This document shows, one piece after another, positions 54,872-63,638 of a stretch of 64,000 nucleotides of DNA. The notes under the pieces are model-generated. The model made no database searches and had not been told where the DNA came from. It saw only the letters and a program-made list of their open reading frames with translations. The position numbers were made by a program, and so were the translations under genes. Source of the DNA: Xylanimonas allomyrinae. GTDB lineage: Bacteria; Actinomycetota; Actinomycetes; Actinomycetales; Cellulomonadaceae. Numbering within the stretch: position 1 is the first letter of the stretch; each line of letters begins with the position of its first letter. The stretch lies in contig NZ_CP035495.1 in the NCBI RefSeq assembly GCF_004135345.1, positions 1,736,001 through 1,800,000 of the forward strand, in the 5' to 3' direction.

Positions 54872-55911
54872 GCAGGTTGTCGCCGAGCTGCGCGCGCTCC
54901 TTCGCGAGCAAGGCGTGTTGCCGTTGCCTGCCGAGCACCTCCCGGACCCCGACGACGTCGAGCGGATGCTGTGGCGGATCCGGGCCGCCGATCGGCGCCG
55001 CAAGGTCACGCGGGGGCGTGGCTGGCGTCGGCGGCCGCCGTGGTGACTGCGGTCACGCTCGCGATGACCATGGTGTTCGGGTCGGCTCCTGCGATGGCGT
55101 TCCCGGCGCCCCTGGAGTACACCATCGCTACCCCGCAGGGCGCGGCTGATGCTCCCGGCGCACACGAGGAGCTCCGCGAGGCGGCGCTAGCCGCACGGAA
55201 CTACCCGCTGTCGGGCACGGGCGACGTGCACTATGTCGCACGTTCGGGATGGCTGATGTCCGTGGACGCGGGCGACGACGTCGAGGCCGACCTGGTCCCG
55301 ACCGTCACGCAAATGTGGCTGGGACCAGACGGGTCGGCCCGCATGGACCAGTCACGCGGCGCCCCCTCGACCTGGACGGTCTGCTCAAGTCGACCGACAC
55401 CCCAGCACCGGGTGTCCTGGAGTCCACCGACACCGCCGAAGCAGGGACCTTCGACCCGCACCTGCCCGACACGCTGCCCCGCGACCCGCAGACCCTTCGA
55501 GTAGCCCTCCTGGACCGTTCGGCGTTGCCTGCCACCGCAAGCGCTGCGGAGCGAGCCTGGACACTCGCCGCCCAGATCGCGGACCTTCATGGTCTTTACG
55601 TCATCCCGTCCGACCTCGCCGCCGCCATGTGGGAGGTCCTCGCCGACGAGCCCGCTGTCCGTCTCCTCGGGCTCACCACGGCACGCGACGGGCGACCCGC
55701 TCACGGGTTCGCCATCGCCTGGGACCGGCCCGACACGGGCGCGCACCAGGTCTTCGTGCTCCACGTCTCGACGACCACCGGTCAGCTCATTGGCACCGAG
55801 ACCATCACCGTCACCGACCCGGCACTCGACGTCACGGAACCCACGGTGACCGGGTTCGAGGTCTGGCTGAGCACCGGGATGGTCGACACGATCGGGACAC
55901 CCGGCCCGTGA
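54855..55911 (+). CDS. membrane partner of the ECF sigma factor, CU044_5270-like (two frameshifts as read)
   Basis: The gene starts at GTG 54855 after GGAAGGGAG and overlaps the sigma gene. The protein reads in three successive frames: VASDDEQVVAELRALLREQG to RRRKVTR; then a TM (WLASAAAVVTAVTLAMTMVFG), FPAPLEYTIATPQG and DGSARMDQSRGAP; then LDLDGLLKSTDTPAPG to the end. One more G at 55012-55016 and one more C at 55362-55366 give one protein of 352 residues (KVTRGAWLAS and SRGAPLDLDG). It resembles CU044_5270-like extracytoplasmic proteins encoded with ECF sigma factors, which sense and hold the sigma factor. Both breaks are single-base losses in homopolymers and probably read errors. Confidence 0.72.
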
Positions 55912-55969
55912 TGTGACGCACGCCATACGGAATCCTGCGTAAATCCGAGGCCCAGATGTCACGTACAGG

Positions 55970-55996
55970 GTGAGCGGGCCAACCGGCCACGCTCAC
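55970..55996 (+). terminator. hairpin after the sigma-partner gene
   Basis: GTGAGCGGGCC, loop AACC, GGCC(A)CGCTCAC: a stem of 11 pairs with one bulged or mismatched base, about 58 bp past the stop. Confidence 0.55.
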
Positions 55997-56039
55997 ACCG
56001 GGTCAGATACCCGGCGTCACTCGGCAAGGAGGGACAGCA

Positions 56040-56316
56040 ATGAGCACCATCAAGAGACCGCTGCTCCGGAAGCCCCAACTCGTCGTTCTCGATGGAAGTC
56101 AAACTCTCCACCTCCCGCAACAAGATCAACTCCATCGTCAACAACGGCACCAAGAAGATGGCGTACTTCTACGACAACTTGGACTACAGCGGAGCCGTCG
56201 TCTTCCTGGGCAACCCGGTGATCGGGGGCCAGTGGCGGGATCCGAACCTCTCGAACGGGACGGACGCGACCCCGATCGCGTTCGCCAACCGGATCGAGTC
56301 TGCCCGGTTCCAGTAG
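56040..56316 (+). pseudogene. broken I36/crystallin-like gene
   Basis: A very strong AAGGAGGG precedes the ATG at 56040, but that frame gives only MSTIKRPLLRKPQLVVLDG before losing protein character. The following frame, open from 56092, encodes RNKINSIVNNGTKKMAYFYDNLDYSGAVVFLG ... FANRIESARFQ, the C-terminal half of an I36-like domain. The frames differ by +1 (one extra or two missing bases), unlike the single-base losses elsewhere in the window. It lacks a signal peptide and the N-terminal half. It is either a relic or a small protein starting at 56092. Confidence 0.55.
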
Positions 56317-56347
56317 GAGTCGGCCCAGGAAGAGGACAAGCAAAGAC

Positions 56348-57244
56348 ATGACACGGCACAGAGTCCCGGCCATTCTCGTGATGGCTGGGGCTCTGCTCGC
56401 AGGCGGTCTGATCACCGCGTGCGAGCAGAGTCCCGCATCGAGCAGCGAAGCTCTCACGGCCCAAGAGGTGGCGGCCCGCTACGGCTATGACATCGACCGT
56501 GAGACGACAACCCCCGTGTACGCGCTGGTCCCGCAGTTTCGTGATCCTGACGACATCTACGCCCGGGAGTTGCTCGGACGCGAGTGCCTGGCCGGGGTGG
56601 TCGAGTACCGTCCCTCTCGGCCCGGTGAGGACACGAACCCCACATTCGACGAACGCACGATGCAGATCGTGTTCACCGAGGAGATCGCACAGCAGTTCGG
56701 CTACCCGCAACTACGGACGATCCCGCAGCCCGACACTGCCATACCTGACTCGGTCACGATCACCGCTGAGATTCAGGCCCGGATGGTCGAGTGCGGGCAG
56801 CGAGCCGATGAGCGACTTGGCGTCGCTCCGCAGCGACTGCTCAACGCCATCGAAGCCACGGCCTGGATGGGGGTCGAGGACGACGACGCTGTGGCTCAGG
56901 CGACCACCCGATGGCGCGAGTGCATGGCTCCCGTTGGCCTGATCGACCTTCCGGATCGGCCTCAGCTCATGCCTACTGACTCGATCAGGAACGCTGCATC
57001 GCCGACGGGTCAGGACGAGTCGGACAGCGGTTCGGTCGCTGCCTCCGAGTGGGAACGCGGCATCGCAGTAGCTGACGCGCACTGCCGCACTACAAGCGGA
57101 TACGACCGGGCGGTGCACGTCTCGCGGACAACCGCGGAACTGGCGGCCATCGGCGCCGACATCGAGGGGTTCGAGGCTGCCCGCGCGGAGTATGTCGAGT
57201 ATCAGAAGGGCGTCGACGCCGTCATTGCGGAGCTCGGTGGTTGA
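56348..57244 (+). CDS. lipoprotein of unknown function
   Basis: The 298-residue protein has a lipoprotein signal (RVPAILVMAGALLAGGLITAC, Cys25). The mature part has several Cys (RECLAG, VECGQ, RECMAP, AHCRTT) and a helical, acidic character; the spacing of the four Cys suggests two disulphides or a binding cage. No family recognised. It lies 50 bp before the adaptor-exporter pair below and could serve it as a surface-exposed partner. Confidence 0.65.
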   Translation: MTRHRVPAILVMAGALLAGGLITACEQSPASSSEALTAQEVAARYGYDIDRETTTPVYALVPQFRDPDDIYARELLGRECLAGVVEYRPSRPGEDTNPTFDERTMQIVFTEEIAQQFGYPQLRTIPQPDTAIPDSVTITAEIQARMVECGQRADERLGVAPQRLLNAIEATAWMGVEDDDAVAQATTRWRECMAPVGLIDLPDRPQLMPTDSIRNAASPTGQDESDSGSVAASEWERGIAVADAHCRTTSGYDRAVHVSRTTAELAAIGADIEGFEAARAEYVEYQKGVDAVIAELGG

Positions 57245-57293
57245 GCTGTGGGCGACCCGGGCGGGCCCTGTCGGCGTGACGAGGGAGAGTTGA

Positions 57294-58538
57294 GTGCGTA
57301 GGTGGTTGGTGGCGCTCTTGGCGCTCGTCGTTGTCGGGGTGGGGGCGTGGGCTGCGGCGGCCCGCTTGGAGTCGCCTGATCAGGCGGCGGCGAACGCTCA
57401 GCCGCCTGCCCCGGCCCCGCTGACTGCCGTCGTGCGGGCCGGGTACTTGCACGGCGCGGTCACGATCGCGGTGACGGTGGAGCCGCAGCAGGTGCGTTCG
57501 CAGGTGGCGCCTGCGGCGCTCACGGGAGTGGTCACCGCCCAGGTGGTCGCCCCTGGTGATGTGCTGCGGCCCGGTGCTCCTGTACTGCGGGTGGATGGTC
57601 GGCCGTTGTTCGTGCTGCCGGGCGACTTCCCGTTGTACCGCGACATCGAGCCGGGTGATCAAGGCGATGATGTCGCCGCGTTGCAGGAAGGGCTGCGTGC
57701 TGCCGGGTTCTTCGCGGGGCGCACCGACGGGAGTTACGGGCCGCGGACGCAGGCGGCGGTCAAGGCGATGTACCAGGCTGCGGGGTACGAGGTGCCGCGG
57801 GCCACTGTGGAGGTCCCCGTCCCGCCCGCCGCTGACCCTCAAGCCGGCGCTGCGGCGGGCGGCGGCGACGCCGCGGAGGCCGAGGGCGTTCCGGCTGACG
57901 CCGTCCCGGCCGACGTCCCGGACCCGGCCGGGACGCGCACGGTGCCGGGCGGGCCGCGGGTGCTGCGCTCTGAGGTGCTCATGGTTGGCGGGCTGCCCGC
58001 GACGGTGCGGTCGTTGGCCGCTGTGGGCTCACAGCTGGCTGAAGGTGCCGCGGTCTTCGACGTCACCGTCGGGGACCTTGTCCTTGCCACGACCGTGCCG
58101 GGGGCGTCGGCTGGTGTGCTCGCTGTCGGTGCCGAGGCCGTGTTCGCCGGCGACGAGGGGGATGCCAGGGCGAGTGTCACGGCTATCGACCACGACGCGG
58201 AGACTGGTGATGCGCGCATCGTGCTGACCGTGTCCGAGGGCGTCATCAGTGCGGGCATCACCTACACGGTGACCATCGAGAACCCCGCAGGTGAGGATGA
58301 GGCCGGGTTGCTCGTGCCTGTGACCGCCGTCGTCTCGCGCGGCGGGGTGTCCAGCGTGTACGTCGCCGACGGGGACTCGTTCCGGGAGGTGGCCGTGACG
58401 GTCGCGGGGCAACAGGGCGGGGTGGCCGCGGTGGAGGCGCTCGACCCGGATGCCGGGCTGGTAGCGGGGGCGAGCGTGCGGATCGGCCCGGAAGCCGCAG
58501 GTGCTCCCGCGGACACGGCGGACGCCACCGATGGGTGA
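57294..58538 (+). CDS. periplasmic-adaptor-like protein with peptidoglycan-binding domain
   Basis: The 414-residue protein begins with a TM (RRWLVALLALVVVGVGAWAAA) and then a lipoyl/barrel-sandwich region (LTGVVTAQVVAPGDVLRPGAPVLRVDGRPLFVL). A PG_binding_1 domain is inserted (PGDQGDDVAALQEGLRAAGFFAGRTDGSYGPRTQAAVKAMY), then a Pro/Ala linker, and a second barrel half that ends with VSRGGVSSVYVADGDSFREVAVTV. This is the adaptor of MacAB-like exporters in Gram-positives, where it docks to the cell wall. Its stop overlaps the exporter start. Confidence 0.82.
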   Translation: MRRWLVALLALVVVGVGAWAAAARLESPDQAAANAQPPAPAPLTAVVRAGYLHGAVTIAVTVEPQQVRSQVAPAALTGVVTAQVVAPGDVLRPGAPVLRVDGRPLFVLPGDFPLYRDIEPGDQGDDVAALQEGLRAAGFFAGRTDGSYGPRTQAAVKAMYQAAGYEVPRATVEVPVPPAADPQAGAAAGGGDAAEAEGVPADAVPADVPDPAGTRTVPGGPRVLRSEVLMVGGLPATVRSLAAVGSQLAEGAAVFDVTVGDLVLATTVPGASAGVLAVGAEAVFAGDEGDARASVTAIDHDAETGDARIVLTVSEGVISAGITYTVTIENPAGEDEAGLLVPVTAVVSRGGVSSVYVADGDSFREVAVTVAGQQGGVAAVEALDPDAGLVAGASVRIGPEAAGAPADTADATDG

Positions 58539-60525
58539 GGCACGCGGCGCCGACCTCGGCGAGGGTTGCCGCCAGGTACGGGCGGTGGACCAGGCGAGCG
58601 AAGCACTGATCCGGCTCGACGGTGTCACACGGCGCTTCGGGCAGGACACGGTCGCGCTGGACCGCGTGAGCCTGACAATCGCCCCTGGTGAGACCGTGGC
58701 GATCGTGGGGCGCTCGGGCAGCGGGAAGAGCACTCTGCTCAACATCCTCGGCCTGCTCGACGCCCCGGACGAGGGCACGGTCGTCGTCGACGGGCAGCCG
58801 CTGACCCGCACCGACGACGCGACCCGCACCGCGTGGCGGGCGGCGGCGCTCGGGTTCGTCTTCCAGCGCTCGCACCTCATCGGCGGGCTCAGCGTCCGCG
58901 AGAACGTCGCACTCGGGCTGCGCTACGCCGCCACCTGGGACGGCGACGAACGATCCCTCACCTCCCGCGTCGACGCCGCACTGGCCGACGTCGACCTCGG
59001 CCACCGCGCCGACGCGCGCGCCTCGACCCTGTCCGGTGGGGAGATGCAGCGGGCAGCCATCGCGCGCACGCTGGTGCGCGGAGCCCGGCTGTGGCTGGCC
59101 GACGAGCCCACCGGGAACCTCGACACCACGCAGTCCGCCGAGATCATCGAGCTGCTGCGCCTGCGCGCCCGCCAGCACGGCGCAGCGCTCGTCGTCGTCA
59201 CCCATGAGCCCGACATCGCCGCCCTGCTGGACCGTGTGATCACGCTCAGCGACGGACGGGTGGTGTCGGACACCGGTGACCGCACCGGGGGCGCGCGGCA
59301 CGAGAAGGTGCTGGCCTCATCGGGCGTCGTCCCCGAGCGCCACGCGGCCCTGCCCGCCGGTGCGAGAACGTCTCGCAGGATCCGTCGGCAGGTCGCCCGC
59401 ACGGCACGCTTCGTGCGGCAGGGCTTCGCGGCGGGGCCGGGACGGACGCGGGCCGGGATGCTCGCCGCTGCCCTCGCCGTCGCCCTCACGGTGACCGCAC
59501 TCGGGCTCTCGCAGAGCGCGGCCACCCAGGTCACGGCCATGTTCGACGCTCGCCGCGCCTCGCAGGTGACCGCGACGTTCACCCACGACACCGGCACCCC
59601 GCGCTGGGACCTCGACATCGACTCGGTGCGCGCCTTCCCCGGCGTGACGGCAGCCGAGCGGTGGCGGCAATGGGACTTCATCGCGATGAGCAACGGCGAG
59701 GTAGCCGCCACCGACGCCCAGCTCAACGCCGTCGACGCGACCCCGGCGTCGGGCTCGGACGCGCGGATCCGCTGGGCCACCTCGGCCGACACGCATCTGC
59801 GGCCCGGGGAGGTCGTGCTCGGCAAAGTCCTGGCCGAACGGCTCGGCGTCACACAGCTCGACCTCAGCCCCGAGATCACCATCGCCGGCCAACGGCTGCG
59901 CGTGTCCGGGATCCTCACCGAAGCCCGTCCCGGGACCGCCGTCGGCGCCGCCTTCGTCACCCCGGACACCGTCTCCGGGCTGCCACCGTCCTACACCACC
60001 ACGGTGTTCGCCCTCACCGAGCCCGGCGCCGCCAGCCTGCTCGCCACCCGGATCGGCCTGCTCGCCGACCCCTTCGAAGAGCATCGCCTGACCGTCGACC
60101 CCGTACTCGGCGCAGACGCCTACCGCGGCCAGCTCGAAGCATCGGTGTCCGTGGCCCTGCAGGTGCTGGCCGTCGTCGCGTCCCTCGCCGGACTCGCCGG
60201 GGTGGTCCTCGTCAACATCTTGTCGGTGACGAGCCGAATCCCGGAGTTCGGGCTACGCCGAGCACTGGGATCCAGGCGCGGCGAACTCGTCGGGCTGGTC
60301 GTCGCCGAATGCGGGGTGCTCGGGCTGCTCGGTGCCGGACTCGGGTTCGCGGTCGGGTTCGCCGCCATCATGGTCGTCACCGCCGTCGCCCGCTGGCAGC
60401 CGGTCTTCGACCCCAAGTTGGCGCTCATCCCCCTCGCCGCGGTGCTTGTCTTCTCGCTCGCCGCTGCGTCCTTCCCGGCCGTCATCGCCGCCCGCACCCA
60501 GCCCGCCGACGCCGTCCGCATCTGA
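58531..60525 (+). CDS. MacB-like ABC exporter, ATPase fused to permease
   Basis: The 664-residue protein: an N-terminal ATPase (IRLDGVTRRFGQDTVALDRVSL; Walker A VGRSGSGKST; signature TLSGGEMQRAAIAR; Walker B RLWLADEPTGNLD) joins a MacB-type permease. The permease has one TM (LAAALAVALTVTALGLSQSAATQV), a large outer MacB_PCD domain, and three C-terminal TMs with FtsX features (VTSRIPEFGLRRALGSRRGELVGLVV). With the adaptor before it, the pair likely exports a peptide, lipid or antibiotic across the membrane by mechanotransmission. The ATPase-first fusion is unusual for actinobacterial FtsX-type exporters, which are normally two proteins. Confidence 0.88.
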   Translation: MGEARGADLGEGCRQVRAVDQASEALIRLDGVTRRFGQDTVALDRVSLTIAPGETVAIVGRSGSGKSTLLNILGLLDAPDEGTVVVDGQPLTRTDDATRTAWRAAALGFVFQRSHLIGGLSVRENVALGLRYAATWDGDERSLTSRVDAALADVDLGHRADARASTLSGGEMQRAAIARTLVRGARLWLADEPTGNLDTTQSAEIIELLRLRARQHGAALVVVTHEPDIAALLDRVITLSDGRVVSDTGDRTGGARHEKVLASSGVVPERHAALPAGARTSRRIRRQVARTARFVRQGFAAGPGRTRAGMLAAALAVALTVTALGLSQSAATQVTAMFDARRASQVTATFTHDTGTPRWDLDIDSVRAFPGVTAAERWRQWDFIAMSNGEVAATDAQLNAVDATPASGSDARIRWATSADTHLRPGEVVLGKVLAERLGVTQLDLSPEITIAGQRLRVSGILTEARPGTAVGAAFVTPDTVSGLPPSYTTTVFALTEPGAASLLATRIGLLADPFEEHRLTVDPVLGADAYRGQLEASVSVALQVLAVVASLAGLAGVVLVNILSVTSRIPEFGLRRALGSRRGELVGLVVAECGVLGLLGAGLGFAVGFAAIMVVTAVARWQPVFDPKLALIPLAAVLVFSLAAASFPAVIAARTQPADAVRI

Positions 60526-60682
60526 CCGTCGAACCGGACGGATTGCGTTAGCTTCAGCCCCGATCCGCGGCGGGTCCGTGGACGGTGTGGCGCGCCGGGC
60601 CTAGATCGCCGGAGTGCCCCGCTGACTGGGATGATGTTGGTTGCGAAGACAGCATCAGTCCAAGCAGAGGGGCACCCGGTAA

Positions 60683-62047
60683 GTGAGAGCATGCCACGGC
60701 GTCGTGCCGGTGTTCGACGATCCCAAACTCGTGTCCGCAGCAGGCCTGGTACCGGTGCTGGAACTGGCCGAGTCGGCCGGGTTGTCCGAGGCGATCGACG
60801 AGGCGTGCACGCTGCCGGCCGCGAACCTGGCGGCGAAGGTGCGCACGGTGGTTGCGGGGATGCTGGCCGGGGCGGACAGCATCGATGACCTGAACCTGCT
60901 GCGCGCGGGTGGCACCGCCCGGGTGCTGGGTCCGGTGCGGGCGCCGTCGACGATCGGGACTTTCCTGCGTTCGTTCACCCACGGGCACGTGCTGCAACTG
61001 CACGCCGCGCACCGTCGCCTGCTGGGCGGGCTTGCCGCGAAGGTCCCCGCCCTGGTCGGGGAGGACGACCTGGTGTTCGTCGACGTGGACGACACGATCC
61101 GCGAGGTCCACGGGTACGCCAAGGATGGTGCCGGGTTCGGGTATTCCGGGGTGCGCGGGCTGAACGCGATGATCACGACGATCAGCACGCCGTCCACGGC
61201 GCCGCTGATCGCGGAGTGCTCGCTGCGTCAGGGGTCGACGAGGTCGGGCAAGAGCGCCGACTGGCACCTCAAGCGAACCCTGACGACCGTCAAGGCGGTG
61301 ACCGGCCCCGCCCAGCGGGTGTGGGTGCGCGGGGACTCCGCGTTCGCCACGGCCAAGAACGTCGCAGCCGCGCTCAAGGCGGGGGCGTGGTTCTCCTTCA
61401 CGATCCCGGCGTGGAGGACCGTGACCACGGCGATCTCCCAGATCCCCGAGCAGGCGTGGACCGCGATCCAGTACCCGAACGCGATCCTCGACGAGGAGAC
61501 CGGGCAGTGGGTCTCCGAGGCCGAGGTCGCCGAGACCTCGTTCACCGCGTTCGTCTCCAAGAAGAAGTCCGAGCAGGTGGTCTGCCGGCTGGTCGTGCGG
61601 CGTGTGAAGCGGCTCGGGCAGGCGCCCGCCACCGGGCAGGGCGAACTGTTCGACGTCTACCGCCACCACGCCTTCATCACCAACACCACCCTGCCCGCGG
61701 TAGAAGCAGACCGGTATCACCGAGGGCATGCGATCGTCGAGCAGGTCATCGCCGAGCTCAAGGCCGGCCCCCTGGCCCACCTGCCCTCGGGGAAGTTCGC
61801 CGCGAACGCCGCCTGGCTCGCCTTCGCGGCCATGGCGTTCAACATCTCCCGCGCCGCGGCCGTCGCCGCCGGCACGGGCAAGGCCCGCATGGCCACCATG
61901 CTCCGCACGATCATCTCCACCCCGGCCCGCCTCGCGGCCACCGGGAGGCGGCTGGTCATGCACCTCCCCGACCGGTGGCCCTGGCAGGCCGCGTGGACCA
62001 GCCTGTGGGACCACGCCGTCGGCCCACCCGCCCCAGCAACGTCCTGA
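60683..62047 (+). CDS. IS1380-family transposase
   Basis: The 454-residue DDE transposase starts at GTG 60683. It reads VFDDPKLVSAAGLVPVLELAE, FVDVDDTIREVHGYAKDGAGFGYSG (first Asp), RVWVRGDSAFATAKNV (second Asp) and YHRGHAIVEQVIAELKAGPLAHLPSGKFAANAAWL (Glu), the IS1380 core. It appears complete. The ends of the element could not be fixed: no convincing inverted-repeat pair was seen, so only the gene is annotated. Non-coding flanks extend to about 60600 and 62100. Confidence 0.88.
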   Translation: MRACHGVVPVFDDPKLVSAAGLVPVLELAESAGLSEAIDEACTLPAANLAAKVRTVVAGMLAGADSIDDLNLLRAGGTARVLGPVRAPSTIGTFLRSFTHGHVLQLHAAHRRLLGGLAAKVPALVGEDDLVFVDVDDTIREVHGYAKDGAGFGYSGVRGLNAMITTISTPSTAPLIAECSLRQGSTRSGKSADWHLKRTLTTVKAVTGPAQRVWVRGDSAFATAKNVAAALKAGAWFSFTIPAWRTVTTAISQIPEQAWTAIQYPNAILDEETGQWVSEAEVAETSFTAFVSKKKSEQVVCRLVVRRVKRLGQAPATGQGELFDVYRHHAFITNTTLPAVEADRYHRGHAIVEQVIAELKAGPLAHLPSGKFAANAAWLAFAAMAFNISRAAAVAAGTGKARMATMLRTIISTPARLAATGRRLVMHLPDRWPWQAAWTSLWDHAVGPPAPATS

Positions 62048-62230
62048 CCACCCAGCCCCGACGGGCACGACCGGAGAACCGCAGTGGAAGAGCCGTCCAG
62101 AGCGGCGGGTTCCGCACGCCCATCTCCGGTTATCCACAACCACGCTCCCCGAAACGCCACCGACGACCATCAAGAACCATCGACGGTGGATTCAGGCTCA
62201 GGTCGAGGCGCGTCCTGCGCGAGCACCTCA

Positions 62231-62299
62231 CGTACGGCGCCTGACCTGCACTGACGCCAGTCGGACGCTCCGTACGTGGTCCGTACGTGGTGCCGTACG
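62231..62299. repeat. CGTACG iteron cluster upstream of the prim-pol gene
   Basis: CGTACG occurs at 62231, 62271, 62282 and 62294. The middle pair is part of an 11-bp tandem repeat CCGTACGTGGT (62270-62280 and 62281-62291), and the next copy follows after 12 bp as GCCGTACGCCGT. The one-turn spacing places the sites on one face of the helix. They lie 42 bp upstream of a replication-type gene and may be an operator or replication iterons. Confidence 0.65.
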
Positions 62300-62340
62300 C
62301 CGTGCGTTCGCGGTAACGGTGGCGGCCGAGCGTGGTGGGC

Positions 62341-63246
62341 ATGTCAACACCGGCCGACCTCACCTCGTCGCGGCTCTCACCGCTGCGTCGTGCCGCCGCC
62401 GCGCCCTCGCTGCCGGCGGCCGCGGCCTCGCTGGCGCGGGCCGGGGTGCCTGTGTTTCCGTGCGCGCCGACGGGTAAGCAGCCGCTGACGCAGCGCGGGT
62501 TCCTGGACGCGACCACCGACGTCGACCAGGTCGCGGCGTGGTGGCGGCGTCGTCCGGACGCGAACATCGGCGTGCCGACCGGTGAGCGATCGGGGTTCGA
62601 CGTCGTCGATGTGGACCTGCACCCGGGTTCGTCGGGGTTCCCGGCGTTCGAGCGGGCCCGCCGCGGCGGCCTGGTGGCGGGGTGGTCGGTGGTGGTGCGC
62701 ACGCCCTCGGGCGGGATCCACGCCTACTTCCCGCACTCTGCGGGGGTTGAACAGAGGTCGTGGCAGTCGCCGCGCACGCACATCGACTTCCGCGGGGACG
62801 GCGGGTATGTGGTCGCGCCGCCGTCGTGGTGCCTGACGCCGGTCGGGCCGCGTCGGTACGAGCTGGTCGCGGTGTCTGGCCGCGACCCGCATCCGGTGGA
62901 CGCCGGCGCGTTGCGGGCGTTCCTCGATCCCCCGCGCCCGACGCCGTCACCGTCGGGTGCGGGCGTACTGCCTGGGGTGGGTGCCTCGCCGGATCGGTTG
63001 GCGGCCTGGGTCGCGAGCCGCCCGGAGGGCGGGCGCAACGCCGGGCTGTTCTGGGCGTCCTGCCGGATGGTCGAGGGCGGGTTCGACCTGCCCTCGACGG
63101 TGGGCGCTCTTGCCGAGGCCGCGCAGCACGCCGGCCTTCCGCGGCGGGAGGTCGAGGCGACGATCCGCTCGGCCTTCCGCCGCACTGCTGCCCTGCCCGC
63201 TCCGGGCGGTCTGCGCCCGGCCCCGACCCCGGAGGTGTCGACGTGA
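62341..63246 (+). CDS. bifunctional DNA primase/polymerase-type protein (prim-pol)
   Basis: The 301-residue protein belongs to the archaeo-eukaryotic-primase-like prim-pol family of plasmids and integrative elements. Visible motifs are FDVVDVDLH (catalytic Asp pair), RTPSGGIHAYF (basic and His) and HIDFRGDGGYVVAPPS (second acidic position and the Pro-Pro-Ser loop). A C-terminal helical part (RNAGLFWASCRMVEGGFDL) follows. It lacks the helicase part found in larger relatives. An upstream GTG at 62332 is possible. It starts a GTGA-coupled operon of replication genes. Confidence 0.85.
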   Translation: MSTPADLTSSRLSPLRRAAAAPSLPAAAASLARAGVPVFPCAPTGKQPLTQRGFLDATTDVDQVAAWWRRRPDANIGVPTGERSGFDVVDVDLHPGSSGFPAFERARRGGLVAGWSVVVRTPSGGIHAYFPHSAGVEQRSWQSPRTHIDFRGDGGYVVAPPSWCLTPVGPRRYELVAVSGRDPHPVDAGALRAFLDPPRPTPSPSGAGVLPGVGASPDRLAAWVASRPEGGRNAGLFWASCRMVEGGFDLPSTVGALAEAAQHAGLPRREVEATIRSAFRRTAALPAPGGLRPAPTPEVST

Positions 63247-63638
63247 TCCCCGCCCCGTACCAGCCTGGCCGACCACCGCAGTTCCAGCCCTTCCCGACGA
63301 TGACAGCCCCACACGCGGCGTCGAAGGTGAGCCTGCCCGACCCGATGGCCGTGCACCGCGACCCGTCCCGCCGCCGCCTGACCGGTGGGACGCTCGCGTC
63401 CCATGCCCGTGTCACGGGCGACTACCAGTGGACCCGGCTGGCGGACCTGTCGGTGCTCGGGTCCCAGGCGCTCGTCGGGCGAGGGATCTCGCTCGAACGG
63501 GCCGTCATGCGGCACGCCTACGCCATCCCCCGCACCTCCGTGCGCGCGATCCGTCAGCACCGCGCCGCCCGGACAGCACCGCAGGCGACGCCGTCGCCGT
63601 CCGCCGCGACCCGTTCGACGTCGGCGGTGGACCTGTGA
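63243..63638 (+). CDS. small conserved mobile-element protein, unknown function
   Basis: The 131-residue basic protein starts at a GTG in a GTGA overlap. Its core GDYQWTRLADLSVLGSQALVGRGISLERAVMRHAYAIPRTSVRAIRQHRA looks like a helical DNA-binding module. It sits between the prim-pol and a further coupled gene, as in actinobacterial integrative elements. Function unknown. Confidence 0.6.
   Translation: MIPAPYQPGRPPQFQPFPTMTAPHAASKVSLPDPMAVHRDPSRRRLTGGTLASHARVTGDYQWTRLADLSVLGSQALVGRGISLERAVMRHAYAIPRTSVRAIRQHRAARTAPQATPSPSAATRSTSAVDL

Noticed and set aside
60600-62110. Exact ends and target duplication of the IS1380-family element
   Set aside because: Partial likenesses around 60610 and 62070 are too weak to be called inverted repeats by eye.
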